Shown here: positions 20,617-30,123 of the stretch, in pieces | Layout of the letters: each line of letters opens with the position of its first letter | Position numbering within the stretch: position 1 is the stretch's first letter | Assembly (NCBI RefSeq): GCF_000719705.1 | Contig: NZ_JOHO01000033.1 | Coordinates: 10,492 to 74,491 of the forward strand | From: Streptomyces sp. NRRL S-350 | Lineage (GTDB): Bacteria > Actinomycetota > Actinomycetes > Streptomycetales > Streptomycetaceae | Direction of reading: 5' to 3' | DNA length: 64,000 nt | Made by a program: the position numbers and the translations under genes | Notes under the pieces: model-generated | Seen by the model: the letters and a program-made list of their open reading frames with translations, nothing else | Told to the model about the DNA's origin: nothing | Database searches by the model: none

Positions 20617-22128
20617 ATGACCGTACGGCGCGTGATGGGCATCGAGACCGAGTACGGGATCTCCGTGCCCGGGCACCCCAACGCCAACGCCATGCTCACC
20701 TCGTCCCAGATCGTCAACGCGTACGCGGCGGCGATGCACCGGGCACGGCGGGCCCGCTGGGACTTCGAGGAGGAGAATCCGCTGCGCGACGCCCGGGGGT
20801 TCGACCTCGCGCGGGAGGTCGCGGACGCCAGCCAGCTGACCGACGAGGACATCGGCCTCGCGAACGTCATCCTCACCAACGGGGCCCGGTTCTACGTGGA
20901 CCACGCGCACCCCGAGTACAGCTCGCCCGAGGTGACCAACCCGCGCGACGCCGTGCTGTGGGACAAGGCCGGCGAGCGGATCATGGCGGCGGCGGCGCAA
21001 CGCGCGCTGGAACTGCCCAACGGGCAGACCATCCACCTCTACAAGAACAACACCGACAACAAGGGCGCCTCCTACGGCACCCACGAGAACTACCTCATGA
21101 AGCGGGCGACACCGTTCGCCGACATCGTCCGCCACCTCACCCCCTTCTTCGTCTCCCGCCAGGTGGTCACCGGCGCCGGCCGGGTCGGCATCGGGCAGGA
21201 CGGCTCGGCGCACGGCTTCCAGATCAGCCAGCGGGCGGACTACTTCGAGGTCGAGGTCGGCCTGGAGACCACGCTCAAGCGGCCGATCATCAACACCCGG
21301 GACGAGCCGCACGCCGACGCCGAGAAGTACCGCCGGCTGCACGTGATCATCGGGGACGCCAACCTCTCCGAGATCTCCACCTACCTCAAGCTGGGCACCA
21401 CCTCGCTGGTCCTGTCGATGATCGAGGACGCCTTCATCGCCTCCGACCTCGCCGTCGACCAGCCGGTGCGCACCCTGCACCGGGTCTCCCACGACCCGAC
21501 GCTCAAGCACCTGATCACCCTGCGCAACGGACGCAAGCTCACCGCCGTCCAGCTCCAGCTCGAGTACTTCGAGCTGGCCCGCAAGTACGTCGAGGACCGC
21601 TTCGGAACCGACGCGGACGAGCAGACCGTGGACGTGCTGGCCCGCTGGGAGGACGTCCTGGGCCGGCTGGAGCGCGATCCGATGTCGCTGTCGAAGCAGC
21701 TGGACTGGGTCGCCAAGCGGGAGATCCTGGAGGGCTACCGCAGCCGGGACGCCCTGGGGTGGGAGAACCCGCGGCTGCACCTGGTCGACCTCCAGTACAG
21801 CGACGTACGGCCCGAGAAGGGCCTCTACAACCGTCTGGTGGCCCGCGGGCGGTTCGAGCGGCTGCTGACCGAGGAGGAGGTCGAGCACGCCGTCTCCAAG
21901 CCCCCGGAGGACACCCGGGCGTACTTCCGCGGGCGCTGCCTGGAGCAGTACGCGGAGCACGTCGCGGCGGCCTCCTGGGACTCGGTCATCTTCGACCTGC
22001 CGGGCCGGGACTCGTTGCAGCGGGTGCCGACGCTGGAGCCGCTGCGCGGCACCCGCAACCACGTCAAGGAGCTGCTGGACCGCTGCCGCACGGCGGAGGA
22101 CCTGCTCCGGGTGCTCTCCGGCGGGTAA
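20617..22128 (+). CDS. dop: Deamidase/depupylase of Pup
   Basis: A 503-residue carboxylate-amine-ligase-fold enzyme. It converts the C-terminal Gln of Pup to Glu and also removes Pup from targets. The N-terminus [12 protein letters not shown] is the nucleotide/metal-binding strand. [18 protein letters not shown] and [13 protein letters not shown] are active-site segments shared with the ligase PafA, and an insert at about residues 35-75 (the Dop loop region) distinguishes it from PafA. ATG 20617 is preceded by AAGGAGGG. Dop is needed here because the pup gene encodes a C-terminal Gln. Confidence 0.95.
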   Translation: MTVRRVMGIETEYGISVPGHPNANAMLTSSQIVNAYAAAMHRARRARWDFEEENPLRDARGFDLAREVADASQLTDEDIGLANVILTNGARFYVDHAHPEYSSPEVTNPRDAVLWDKAGERIMAAAAQRALELPNGQTIHLYKNNTDNKGASYGTHENYLMKRATPFADIVRHLTPFFVSRQVVTGAGRVGIGQDGSAHGFQISQRADYFEVEVGLETTLKRPIINTRDEPHADAEKYRRLHVIIGDANLSEISTYLKLGTTSLVLSMIEDAFIASDLAVDQPVRTLHRVSHDPTLKHLITLRNGRKLTAVQLQLEYFELARKYVEDRFGTDADEQTVDVLARWEDVLGRLERDPMSLSKQLDWVAKREILEGYRSRDALGWENPRLHLVDLQYSDVRPEKGLYNRLVARGRFERLLTEEEVEHAVSKPPEDTRAYFRGRCLEQYAEHVAAASWDSVIFDLPGRDSLQRVPTLEPLRGTRNHVKELLDRCRTAEDLLRVLSGG

Positions 22129-22241
22129 CTTTTCGATCACCACGGGTGAACGTCCGCCGAATGGGAATCATCCGGGGTGGCAGCGGGTGTTGGACAGGAA
22201 GCGCCACCGGCAAACCGGGAGCGGTAGTCGCACCTTGTGTA

Positions 22242-22247
22242 TAGGGT
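22242..22247 (+). promoter_or_regulatory. -10 box TAGGGT upstream of pup
   Basis: The extended form TTGTGTATAGGGT lies 65 bases before ATG 22312. The -35 region is poor. A separate promoter would allow pup to be made in excess over the enzymes. Confidence 0.4.
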
Positions 22248-22311
22248 CGGTGCAACGAGCAGCGACCCGACCGACCAAACCGTGCCAGACGATTCGAGCG
22301 GGGTGAGGGAA

Positions 22312-22530
22312 ATGGCGAGCAAGGACACCGGCGGCGGCCAGCAGCGGGCAAACCGCTCCTCCGAGGAGGTCGAGGAGCAGGCCGCGGAAACGCAGAATTC
22401 CGACGACCTCAAGGAACGCCAGGAAAAGCTGGACGACGACGTCGACGCGGTACTGGACGAAATCGACGAAGTGCTGGAGTCCAACGCGGAGGATTTCGTG
22501 CGCGGCTTCGTGCAAAAGGGCGGCCAATAA
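22312..22530 (+). CDS. pup: Prokaryotic ubiquitin-like protein Pup
   Basis: A 72-residue intrinsically disordered protein tag attached to lysines of proteins destined for the proteasome. It is acidic, with the ARC-binding helix region QEKLDDDVDAVLDEIDEVLESNAEDFV in its centre, and ends in GGQ (residues 70-72), so it must be deamidated by Dop before ligation. GTGAGGGA upstream acts as the ribosome-binding site. Its codon use is less GC-extreme than its neighbours because of the many Glu, Asp and Lys codons. Confidence 0.97.
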   Translation: MASKDTGGGQQRANRSSEEVEEQAAETQNSDDLKERQEKLDDDVDAVLDEIDEVLESNAEDFVRGFVQKGGQ

Positions 22531-22624
22531 CCCGTCCCCGGTCATCGGGAATTCACGGTCGCGACCGTCGAGGGCGGTCGGGCGGCGCTCGCCGCCCGGC
22601 CGCCCGGCACCTTCCCTCCCCCCG

Positions 22625-22652
22625 TGGACAGTGATCGTCGGGCGGGTAGGGT
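22625..22652 (+). promoter_or_regulatory. Promoter of prcB: TGGACA-N16-TAGGGT
   Basis: TGGACA (22625-22630) and TAGGGT (22647-22652) are 16 bases apart, 40 bases before the prcB start. This fits a vegetative promoter for the proteasome core genes prcB-prcA. Confidence 0.5.
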
Positions 22653-22691
22653 GCGGGCAGCGCGCGCTTCAAGCTACCTGGAAGGAATCGT

Positions 22692-23534
22692 GTGGAAGCC
22701 AACACTCGCGGCACCGGGCGTCTACCGGCTGCCTTCCTGACCCCGGGGTCGTCCTCGTTCCTCGAATTCCTCGCCGAGCACCGGCCGGAGCTCGTCCCGG
22801 GCCACCGCGGGCTCCCCGAGGGCGCCGTCGTCGAGGCCCCGCACGGGACCACGATCGTGGCCGCGGTCTTCGACGGCGGCGTGGTGATCGCGGGTGACCG
22901 CCGGGCGACGATGGGCAACGTGATCGCCCAGCGCGACATCGAGAAGGTCTTCCCGGCGGACGAGTACAGCGCCGTCGGCATCGCCGGCACCGCGGGCCTC
23001 GCGGTCGAGATGGTCCGGCTGTTCCAACTGGAGCTGGAGCACTACGAGAAGATCGAGGGCGCCACGCTCTCCCTGGAGGGCAAGGCGAACCGCCTCACCA
23101 CCATGATCCGGGGCAACCTGGGCATGGCGATGCAGGGCCTCGCGGTCGTGCCGCTGTTCGCCGGCTACGACCTCAACCTCGGCCGCGGCCGGATCTTCAA
23201 CTACGACGTCACCGGCGGCCGCTCCGAGGAGCGCGGCTTCGCCGCCACCGGCTCCGGGTCGGTCTTCGCCCGGGGCTCGATGAAGAAGCTCTACCGCGAG
23301 GACCTGACGGCCGAACAGGCCGTCACCCTGGTCGTCCAGGCCCTGTACGACGCGGCCGACGACGACTCCGCGACCGGTGGCCCGGACCTCGCCCGCAAGA
23401 TCTTCCCGATCGTCTCGCTGATCACCGAGGACGGCTTCCGCCGGCTCACCGACGCGGAGGTGGGGCAGACCGCGGTCGCCATCACCGACGAGCGCCTGAC
23501 CCGCCCCAACGGCCCGCAGGCCCCGCTGATCTAG
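22692..23534 (+). CDS. prcB: 20S proteasome beta subunit
   Basis: A 280-residue catalytic subunit of the proteasome core. The propeptide runs to Gly52; cleavage in [10 protein letters not shown] would expose Thr53 as the N-terminal nucleophile. The downstream Asp and Lys of the catalytic set lie in [12 protein letters not shown]. The remainder has the usual Ntn-hydrolase sandwich. GTG 22692 follows GGAAGGA. prcA follows 31 bases after the stop, so the two form an operon. Confidence 0.97.
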   Translation: MEANTRGTGRLPAAFLTPGSSSFLEFLAEHRPELVPGHRGLPEGAVVEAPHGTTIVAAVFDGGVVIAGDRRATMGNVIAQRDIEKVFPADEYSAVGIAGTAGLAVEMVRLFQLELEHYEKIEGATLSLEGKANRLTTMIRGNLGMAMQGLAVVPLFAGYDLNLGRGRIFNYDVTGGRSEERGFAATGSGSVFARGSMKKLYREDLTAEQAVTLVVQALYDAADDDSATGGPDLARKIFPIVSLITEDGFRRLTDAEVGQTAVAITDERLTRPNGPQAPLI

Positions 23535-23565
23535 CCGTCACCTCACAGGAAAGGGACGACCGCCG

Positions 23566-24321
23566 GTGTCGACACCGTTCTACGTCTCACCCCAGCAGGC
23601 CATGGCGGACCGCGCGGAGTACGCCCGCAAGGGCATCGCGCGCGGTCGCAGCGTGGTCGTGCTCACCTACGCCGACGGCATCGTCTTCGTCGCCGAGAAC
23701 ACCTCCAGGGCGCTCCACAAGGTCTCCGAGATCTACGACAAGATCGCCTTCGCGGCGGTCGGGCGCTACAACGAGTTCGAGAACCTGCGCATCGGCGGCG
23801 TGCGCTACGCCGACCTGCGCGGCTACTCCTACGACCGCGCCGACGTCACGGCCCGCGGCCTGGCCAACGTCTACGCCCAGACCCTGGGCACCATCTTCTC
23901 CTCGGTCGGCGAGAAGCCGTACGAGGTCGAGCTGATCGTCGCAGAGGTCGGCCGCACCAGCGACAACGACCAGATCTACCGGCTCACGCCGGACGGCTCG
24001 GTCGTCGACGAGAAGAACTACGTGGTGGTCGGCGGCAACGCCGACTCGATCGGCAACTACCTGGGCCAGCGCCACCGCGTCGGCATGAGCCTGACCGAGG
24101 CGGTGACGGTCGCGGTGGACTCGCTCGCCCGCGACCCCAACGGGGGCAGCCCGCGCAGCCTCACCCCGGAGCAACTGGAGGTCGCGGTCCTCGACCGCCA
24201 GCGGTTCCAGCAGCGCAAGTTCAAGCGGATCCTGGGCAACCAGCTCGGCCGACTGCTCGACGGGGACCAGACCGCCGAGTCGGACGACGAGGAGAACCCG
24301 GCGGACACCGCGCCGGAGTAG
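23566..24321 (+). CDS. prcA: 20S proteasome alpha subunit
   Basis: A 251-residue subunit that forms the outer rings and gate of the proteasome core. It starts with [28 protein letters not shown], the alpha-type N-terminal helix and gate, and lacks the exposed catalytic Thr. The C-terminal 30 residues are acidic and disordered. GTG 23566 is preceded by AGGAAAGGGA. Its operon position after prcB is as in other actinobacteria. Confidence 0.97.
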   Translation: MSTPFYVSPQQAMADRAEYARKGIARGRSVVVLTYADGIVFVAENTSRALHKVSEIYDKIAFAAVGRYNEFENLRIGGVRYADLRGYSYDRADVTARGLANVYAQTLGTIFSSVGEKPYEVELIVAEVGRTSDNDQIYRLTPDGSVVDEKNYVVVGGNADSIGNYLGQRHRVGMSLTEAVTVAVDSLARDPNGGSPRSLTPEQLEVAVLDRQRFQQRKFKRILGNQLGRLLDGDQTAESDDEENPADTAPE

Positions 24322-24442
24322 CAGTGCCTGCGGAGTCCCGTACGGCGGCCGGACCGCCGTCGTACGGGACTCCGGTGCCCCTGCGGCGGCCCAGTCGTCG
24401 TGGAGGCGGTTTCGGACAGCTCCGACAGAGAATGGAGTGCTC

Positions 24443-25804
24443 ATGGACCGCCGGATTTTCGGGCTGGAGAACGAGTACGGCGTGACCTGCACGTTCCGCG
24501 GACAGCGGCGGCTGTCGCCGGACGAGGTCGCGCGGTACCTGTTCCGCCGGGTCGTCTCCTGGGGCCGCAGCAGCAACGTGTTCCTGCGCAACGGCGCCCG
24601 GCTCTACCTCGACGTCGGCTCCCACCCCGAGTACGCCACCCCCGAGTGCGACGACGTGACCGAGCTGGTGACGCACGACAAGGGCGGCGAGCGCATCCTC
24701 GAAGGGCTGCTGGTGGACGCCGAGCGGCGCCTCCACGAGGAGGGCATCGCGGGGGACGTCTACCTCTTCAAGAACAACACCGACTCGGCCGGCAACTCCT
24801 ACGGCTGCCACGAGAACTACCTGGTGGCCCGGCACGGCGAGTTCTCCCGGCTGGCCGACGTGCTGATCCCGTTCCTGGTGACCCGGCAGCTGATCTGCGG
24901 GGCGGGCAAGGTGCTGCAGACCCCGCGCGGCGCGGTGTACTGCGTCAGCCAGCGGGCCGAGCACATCTGGGAGGGCGTCAGCTCCGCCACCACCCGCTCG
25001 CGGCCGATCATCAACACCCGGGACGAGCCGCACGCGGACGCCGAGCGCTACCGCCGGCTGCACGTGATCGTCGGCGACTCCAACATGTCCGAGACCACCA
25101 CGCTGCTCAAGGTCGGCGCCACCGACCTGGTGCTGCGGCTGATCGAGGCCGGCGTGGTGATGCGCGACCTCACCCTGGAGAACCCGATCCGGGCGATCCG
25201 CGAGGTCAGCCACGACCTCACCGGCACCCACCAGGTGCGGCTCGCCAACGGCCGGGAGGCCAGCGCCCTGGACATCCAGGAGGAGTACTACACCAAGGCC
25301 CTGGAGTTCGCCGACCGCAAGGGCATCAACACGGGCACCATCGCCCGGGTCCTCGACCTGTGGGGCCGCACCCTGGAGGCCGTCCGCACCGAGCGGCTGG
25401 ACGGGGTGGCCACCGAGATCGACTGGATCATGAAGTACCAGCTCATCGAGCGCTACCGCGAGAAGCACCAGATGAGCATGTCCAACCCGCGGGTGGCCCA
25501 GATCGACCTCGCGTACCACGACATCCACCGCCGCCGCGGCCTGTTCTACCTGCTCCAGGGCAAGGGGCAGGCGAAGCGGGTGACCACCGACCTCAAGACC
25601 TTCGAGGCCAAGTCGATCCCGCCGCAGACCACCCGGGCCCGGCTGCGCGGGGACTTCATCCGCCGGGCGCAGGAGCAGCGCCGGGACTTCACGGTCGACT
25701 GGGTGCACCTGAAGCTGAACGACCAGGCGCAGCGCACGGTGCTGTGCAAGGACCCGTTCCGCTCGGTCGACGAACGGGTGGAGAAGCTCATCGCGGGGAT
25801 GTAG
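24443..25804 (+). CDS. pafA: Pup-protein ligase
   Basis: A 453-residue carboxylate-amine-ligase-fold enzyme that attaches deamidated Pup to substrate lysines using ATP. It starts with [14 protein letters not shown]; the Glu of ENEYG is the usual metal ligand. [18 protein letters not shown] and [13 protein letters not shown] parallel Dop, whose loop insert it lacks. ATG 24443 is preferred to GTG 24437 because GGAG lies at suitable distance. The gap from prcA is 121 bases, and it ends at a strong hairpin that closes the core Pup-proteasome set. Confidence 0.96.
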   Translation: MDRRIFGLENEYGVTCTFRGQRRLSPDEVARYLFRRVVSWGRSSNVFLRNGARLYLDVGSHPEYATPECDDVTELVTHDKGGERILEGLLVDAERRLHEEGIAGDVYLFKNNTDSAGNSYGCHENYLVARHGEFSRLADVLIPFLVTRQLICGAGKVLQTPRGAVYCVSQRAEHIWEGVSSATTRSRPIINTRDEPHADAERYRRLHVIVGDSNMSETTTLLKVGATDLVLRLIEAGVVMRDLTLENPIRAIREVSHDLTGTHQVRLANGREASALDIQEEYYTKALEFADRKGINTGTIARVLDLWGRTLEAVRTERLDGVATEIDWIMKYQLIERYREKHQMSMSNPRVAQIDLAYHDIHRRRGLFYLLQGKGQAKRVTTDLKTFEAKSIPPQTTRARLRGDFIRRAQEQRRDFTVDWVHLKLNDQAQRTVLCKDPFRSVDERVEKLIAGM

Positions 25805-25830
25805 CCCGGCGAACGCCATGATCACGACGC

Positions 25831-25865
25831 TCGGCCGGCCCCGGTGGTGTCTACCGGGGCCGGCC
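25831..25865 (+). terminator. Terminator after pafA
   Basis: A perfect 14-bp-or-longer stem (CGGCCGGCCCCGGT and complement) with a 7-base loop lies 27 bases after the pafA stop. Confidence 0.8.
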
Positions 25866-25929
25866 GCGTGCCGGGCATACGCTGTCCGTCGAGTCAGAGA
25901 GCCGACTTCGACCGACAGTTAGGACCACC

Positions 25930-26919
25930 GTGCGCCGCACCGCCGGTTTGCTTCTCACCCTGCCGCTGCTGCTGGCGGCCGCCTGCGGCAGTTCCCCCAA
26001 GGCGGCCGGTCCGGCGACGCCGTCCGCGGCGAGCGCCGCCCCGACGGTGCCCGCGCCGGTCGCCGAGGCGTCGCCGATGCCCACGCTCTCGGACGGCGGG
26101 TTCGGCAGCAAAGCCACCATCACCATCCCCGAGGGCCAGCAGCCCAGCGGCCAGTTCGTGGTGAACACGGTCAGCGAGGGCGAGCGCTCGACCGTCAACA
26201 AGGGCGACTGGGTGACGGTCAACTACTCCGCGAAGGACTGGACCACGGGCAAGGACCTGCCCAGCTCCTACGACGCCAACGGCAAGCCGCAGCTCTACCA
26301 GGCGGGCAGCGGGCAGCTGGTGCCGGCGCTGGACCAGAGCGTGATCGGCAAGAAGGTGGGCACCCGGCTGCTGGTGGTGGCCCCGCCGGCGGCGGCCTTC
26401 GGCGAGCAGGGCTCCGGCCAGTTGGGCGTCAGCAAGAACGACACCGTGGTCTTCGTGCTGGACATCATGGAGAGCCTGCCGCAGGACTCCGCGCTCACCG
26501 GGAACATGACCCAGCCGCCCGCGACGCTGCCGCAGGTCAAGGACAACGGCAAGGCGCCGGTGACGATCACCGTCCCGGCCGGGCAGGCGGCGCCCGCCGA
26601 CCTGCAGCAGGCGGTGCTGATCAAGGGCGAGGGCAAGCAGGTCAAGAGCGGGCAGACGCTGGTGGTGCAGTACACCGGGGTGCTGTGGAGCAACGGCCAG
26701 CAGTTCGACGCCTCCTGGACGCACGGGGGCGCGCAGGCGGTGCAGATCGGCACCGGCAGTGTGATCGAGGGCTGGGACAAGGGCCTGGTCGGGCAGAACG
26801 TCGGCAGCCGGGTCCTGCTCGTGGTGCCGCCCGCACTCGGGTACCAGGACAAGGCACAGGGCGCCGTCCCCGCGAACTCCACCCTGGTCTTCGTGATCGA
26901 CATTCTGGAAGCGGTCTAG
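25930..26919 (+). CDS. FKBP-type peptidyl-prolyl isomerase lipoprotein with two FKBP domains
   Basis: A 329-residue exported lipoprotein: signal peptide with lipobox LAAAC at about residues 16-20, a Ser/Ala/Pro linker, then two FKBP domains (about 55-180 and 205-329). The second is the better conserved, with LVVQYTGVLWSNGQQFDAS, VIEGWDKGLVGQNVGSRVLLVVPPALGYQD and TLVFVIDIL. The first is divergent (YSAKDWTTGKDLPSSYD). It should assist folding of exported proteins at the membrane face. It is the first of three FKBP genes in a row and closely resembles the next gene, so a duplication is likely. Confidence 0.88.
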   Translation: MRRTAGLLLTLPLLLAAACGSSPKAAGPATPSAASAAPTVPAPVAEASPMPTLSDGGFGSKATITIPEGQQPSGQFVVNTVSEGERSTVNKGDWVTVNYSAKDWTTGKDLPSSYDANGKPQLYQAGSGQLVPALDQSVIGKKVGTRLLVVAPPAAAFGEQGSGQLGVSKNDTVVFVLDIMESLPQDSALTGNMTQPPATLPQVKDNGKAPVTITVPAGQAAPADLQQAVLIKGEGKQVKSGQTLVVQYTGVLWSNGQQFDASWTHGGAQAVQIGTGSVIEGWDKGLVGQNVGSRVLLVVPPALGYQDKAQGAVPANSTLVFVIDILEAV

Positions 26920-26947
26920 GAACTCACCCCGGGGATTCCGTACGCTT

Positions 26948-26980
26948 GGGCGGACGCTCGTACAAACGAAGCGTCCGCCC
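26948..26980 (+). terminator. Terminator after the first FKBP gene
   Basis: A perfect 11-bp stem (GGGCGGACGCT and complement) with an 11-base loop lies 28 bases after the stop and is followed by the pyrimidine-rich TCATCCTC. Confidence 0.7.
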
Positions 26981-27123
26981 TCATCCTCAGCTGTCATACT
27001 GCCCTCGCGCCGTGGCAGGCGCCGGCCGGCGCCGAGGTGCGGGGCGGACGGTGCGACGGCAGGCCGGCGCTCAGCACGCCGGGCGCAGACCCGAAAGACC
27101 TGTGGCGAGATGGATGGGGAGTC

Positions 27124-28437
27124 ATGACTGAGAAGACGCCGAGCCCGGGCGGGGCCGGCACCGCGGCGAACGACAGCTCTGCGGGTGACCCGGCCGCCTC
27201 CCGTCCCGGCGGCCCGCTTCCGGGGGACGGCGAGTCGATCGTCGTTCCGCCGTCGATCCTGAAGCAGCAGGCCGGCTGGGCCCAGCCAGGTGAGGCGCCG
27301 CGTGCCGTGGGCGGGACGAAGACCGATGACACCCCGCAGATCTTCGCCTCCAACGTGCGCAAGAGCGACCCCTCCGAGGCCGGGTACGACGAGAACCCGC
27401 CCGGTGTCGGCCGGCTCGGTGTGATCCTCGGCACGGTGCTGGCCGTGCTGCTGGCCGGCAGCGCCGTGACGCTGTACATGGTGAACAAGGACGGCTCCAA
27501 GGACACCGCCGCGGCCAAGCCGGACGCCGCCAAGTCGGCGCCGCCCACGCCGAGCGCCGAGCCGGTGCCGCCGGTCAAGGACAGCGCCAAGGTGCTGCCG
27601 ACCGTCACCGGCGACTTCGGCAAGAAGGCCGACATCCAGGTGCCGGGCGAGAAGTCCGACGGCTCCTTCGTGGTGAAGGTGCTCTCCGAGGGCACCGGCG
27701 CCAAGGTGGACAAGAACTCCTGGGCCTCGGTGGACTACACCGCCAAGGACTGGAACACCGGCAAGGACATCCCCAGCTCGTACGACGCCGACGGCAAGCC
27801 GCAGATCTTCCAGGCCGGCACGGACGCGCTGATCCCGGCGCTGGACCAGGCCGTGGTCGGCAAGAAGGCCGGCAGCCGGCTGCTGGTGGTGGCCCCGCCG
27901 GCCGCCGCGTTCGGCTCCCAGGGCAAGGCCGACATGTCGATCGGGCCCAAGGACGACCTGATCTTCGTGATCGACATCCGCAACGCCAACGCGCCGGACT
28001 CCGTGCTCAGCGGCACCGTCACCCCGCCGCCTGCGGACTTCCCGCAGGTCAAGGACAACGGCAAGAAGCCCGCCGAGATCACTCCGGTGGCCGGCGCCAA
28101 GGACCCGACCGAGCTGAAGTCGCACGTCCTGATCAAGGGCAACGGGCCGAAGGTGGAGAAGGGCGAGAAGGTCGTCGTCCAGTACACCGGCGCGCTGTTC
28201 AAGGACGGCAAGGTGTTCGACTCCTCGCTCAGCAAGGGCCAGGCGTTCTCCTTCCCGGTCGGCGGCGGCCAGGTCATCCCGGGTTGGGACCAGGGCCTGG
28301 AGGGCCAGACCGTGGGCAGCCGGGTCGAGCTGGTGATCCCCGCCGCGCTGGGCTACGGCGACAAGGGCCAGGGCGACATCCCGCCCGGCGCGACGCTGGT
28401 GTTCGTGGTGGACATCCTGGACGCCGGTCAGGGCTGA
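27124..28437 (+). CDS. Membrane-anchored two-domain FKBP-type peptidyl-prolyl isomerase
   Basis: A 437-residue protein: a cytosolic disordered N-terminus of about 95 residues (rich in Pro, Gly, Asp), one transmembrane helix (about 99-120, GVILGTVLAVLLAGSAVTLYMV), then two extracellular FKBP domains. The first matches the divergent domain of the preceding lipoprotein (DYTAKDWNTGKDIPSSYDADGKPQ). The second has VVVQYTGALFKDGKVFDSS and QVIPGWDQGLEGQTVGSRVELVIPAALGYG. ATG 27124 follows GGGGAG. The N-terminus contains IVVPPSILKQQAGWAQPG, which may be a cytosolic interaction segment; its role is unknown. Confidence 0.88.
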   Translation: MTEKTPSPGGAGTAANDSSAGDPAASRPGGPLPGDGESIVVPPSILKQQAGWAQPGEAPRAVGGTKTDDTPQIFASNVRKSDPSEAGYDENPPGVGRLGVILGTVLAVLLAGSAVTLYMVNKDGSKDTAAAKPDAAKSAPPTPSAEPVPPVKDSAKVLPTVTGDFGKKADIQVPGEKSDGSFVVKVLSEGTGAKVDKNSWASVDYTAKDWNTGKDIPSSYDADGKPQIFQAGTDALIPALDQAVVGKKAGSRLLVVAPPAAAFGSQGKADMSIGPKDDLIFVIDIRNANAPDSVLSGTVTPPPADFPQVKDNGKKPAEITPVAGAKDPTELKSHVLIKGNGPKVEKGEKVVVQYTGALFKDGKVFDSSLSKGQAFSFPVGGGQVIPGWDQGLEGQTVGSRVELVIPAALGYGDKGQGDIPPGATLVFVVDILDAGQG

Positions 28438-28599
28438 TCCACTTTCGGGTGACAATGGACGACGTGTGACCTTCGGGTCCGGCCGCGTGGCCGGACCCGC
28501 ACGGGCGGCGGGCGCCCCTACGGTGGTCCGGGAACGGACCGGCGTGCGGGCGCCCGCCGCTTGGTCGTGAATGCAATGCGAAACGTGAGAAGAGGGACT

Positions 28600-28977
28600 G
28601 TGAGCCTCAACGAGAAGCCCGAGATCGACTTCCCGATCGGCGACGCCCCGGCGGAGCTGCAGATCCGCGACATCGTCGTCGGTGACGGCGAGGAGGCCAA
28701 GCCGGGCCAGGTCGTCAGCGTCCGCTACGTCGGCGTGACCTTCGAGACGGGCGAGGAGTTCGACGCCAGCTGGAACCGGAGCCCCAACGAGTTCCGCTTC
28801 CCGCTGGGCGCCGGCCGCGTCATCAAGGGCTGGGACCAGGGTGTCGTCGGCATGAAGGTCGGCGGTCGCCGCGAGCTGACCATCCCGTCGCACCTGGCGT
28901 ACGGCGCCCAGTCGCCCACGCCGCTCATCCCGCCGCACTCGACCCTGATCTTCGTGGTCGACCTGCTGGGCGTCTGA
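28600..28977 (+). CDS. Cytosolic FKBP-type peptidyl-prolyl cis-trans isomerase
   Basis: A 125-residue single-domain FKBP without signal peptide or anchor, so it acts in the cytosol. Active-site segments are VSVRYVGVTFETGEEFDASW, RVIKGWDQGVVGMKVGGRRELTIPSHLAYG and TLIFVVDLLGV. GTG 28600 follows AGAGGGA. Earlier in-frame starts would add a short basic leader. It is followed by a large hairpin. Confidence 0.92.
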   Translation: MSLNEKPEIDFPIGDAPAELQIRDIVVGDGEEAKPGQVVSVRYVGVTFETGEEFDASWNRSPNEFRFPLGAGRVIKGWDQGVVGMKVGGRRELTIPSHLAYGAQSPTPLIPPHSTLIFVVDLLGV

Positions 28978-28984
28978 GCCCGTC

Positions 28985-29028
28985 ACGCCCGTGGGCCGGA
29001 CCCCTGCGGGGGCCCGGCCCACGGGCGT
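28985..29028 (+). terminator. Terminator after the third FKBP gene
   Basis: A 15-bp perfect outer stem (CGCCCGTGGGCCGG core), one mismatch, then a 4-bp inner stem around loop TGCG. It starts 8 bases after the stop. Confidence 0.8.
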
Positions 29029-29043
29029 TCGCGGACGCGGCTT

Positions 29044-29071
29044 TTGCACTGCGTACCGCTACCGGTACGGT
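29044..29071 (+). promoter_or_regulatory. Promoter of pafB with overlapping palindrome
   Basis: TTGCAC (29044-29049) and TACGGT (29066-29071) are 16 bases apart. Between them, running into the -10, is the perfect inverted repeat GTACCG-CTAC-CGGTAC (29053-29068), which could be a binding site for a repressor or for PafBC itself. Confidence 0.5.
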
Positions 29072-29142
29072 CGGTCCCGCCGGGTGGTGATCGCCCGGTT
29101 GGCGCACCCCGCGCGCGGCGCGGCACACCGGAAGGGTCAGCG

Positions 29143-30123
29143 ATGGCGATCGCCAAGGCAGAGCGGCTGATGAATCTCGCCCTGTGCCTGATGAACACCA
29201 GACGGCCGCTCTCCAAGAAGGAGCTGCGGGAATCCATCGAGGCGTACCGCGAAGCCTGGCAGAGCAGCAGCGAGGACGCCTTCAACCGGATGTTCGAGCG
29301 GGACAAGGACGACCTGCGCGAGCTCGGCCTGGTGATCGACGTCGACGAGAGCACCCTGGACGGCGAACTCGGCTACCTGGCCCGCGCCGACCGCAACCGG
29401 CTGCCCGAGATCGCGCTGGACGCCGAGGAGGCGGCCGCACTGACCCTGGCGGCCCGGGTCTGGCAGCAGGCCAAGATGTCCGGCGCGGCCAGCGGCGCGC
29501 TGCAGAAGCTGCGGGCCGCCGGAGTGCCGTTCGTCGAGACCGAGGGCCGTACCGCCCTGGAGCCGCGCATCCCCGCCCGGGAGGCCGCGTTCGAGCCGCT
29601 GCTCACCGCCGCCCGGGACCGCCGCCCCGTCACCTTCGAGTACCGCAAGGCCGGCGCTGCCGCCGTCGAGCAGCGCAGCGTCGAGCCGTGGGCGCTGGAG
29701 TGCTGGCGCGGGCACTGGTACCTGGCCGGGTACGACCGGGACCGCGGCGACGCCCGGGTGTTCCGGCTCAGCCGGATCACCGGCAAGGTGCGGGCCAAGA
29801 ACGGGGCCTTCCTCGGCACCGTGCCCGAGCACGTGGACGTGCGGGCCACCGTGGCGAAGTTCGCGGGGGAGGGAGCCACCGCGACCGCGACCGTCCGGGT
29901 CCGGCGGGGCGCCGGCTTCCCGCTGCGCACCAAGGCGCTGGCCAGCACCCGGGTGGACGACGCCTGGGACGAGCTGGAGATCCCGTACGGCAACGGACTG
30001 GGCGCCGACCTCGCCGAGTTCGGGCCGGACGTGCTGGTGCTCGGGCCGGAGGAGCTGCGGGCGGATGTGGTCGACCGGCTGCGGGCGGTCGCGGGGCTGG
30101 ACTCGGAGGACGTTCGGGCATGA
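29143..30123 (+). CDS. pafB: WYL-domain transcriptional regulator PafB
   Basis: A 326-residue protein with an N-terminal winged helix (AERLMNLALCLMNTRRPLSKKELRESI), a central helical part and a WYL domain around residues 150-230 (RRPVTFEYRK and ALECWRGHWYLAGYDRDRGDARVFRLSRI). In mycobacteria PafB and PafC form a heterodimer that activates the LexA-independent DNA-damage regulon, and the WYL domain senses single-stranded DNA. ATG 29143 is preceded by GGAAGGG. The stop overlaps the pafC start (ATGA). Confidence 0.94.
   Translation: MAIAKAERLMNLALCLMNTRRPLSKKELRESIEAYREAWQSSSEDAFNRMFERDKDDLRELGLVIDVDESTLDGELGYLARADRNRLPEIALDAEEAAALTLAARVWQQAKMSGAASGALQKLRAAGVPFVETEGRTALEPRIPAREAAFEPLLTAARDRRPVTFEYRKAGAAAVEQRSVEPWALECWRGHWYLAGYDRDRGDARVFRLSRITGKVRAKNGAFLGTVPEHVDVRATVAKFAGEGATATATVRVRRGAGFPLRTKALASTRVDDAWDELEIPYGNGLGADLAEFGPDVLVLGPEELRADVVDRLRAVAGLDSEDVRA

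Noticed and set aside
18559..22143. Very long minus-strand open frame opposite arc and dop
   Set aside because: Same compositional shadow effect; arc and dop on the plus strand have full family motifs.
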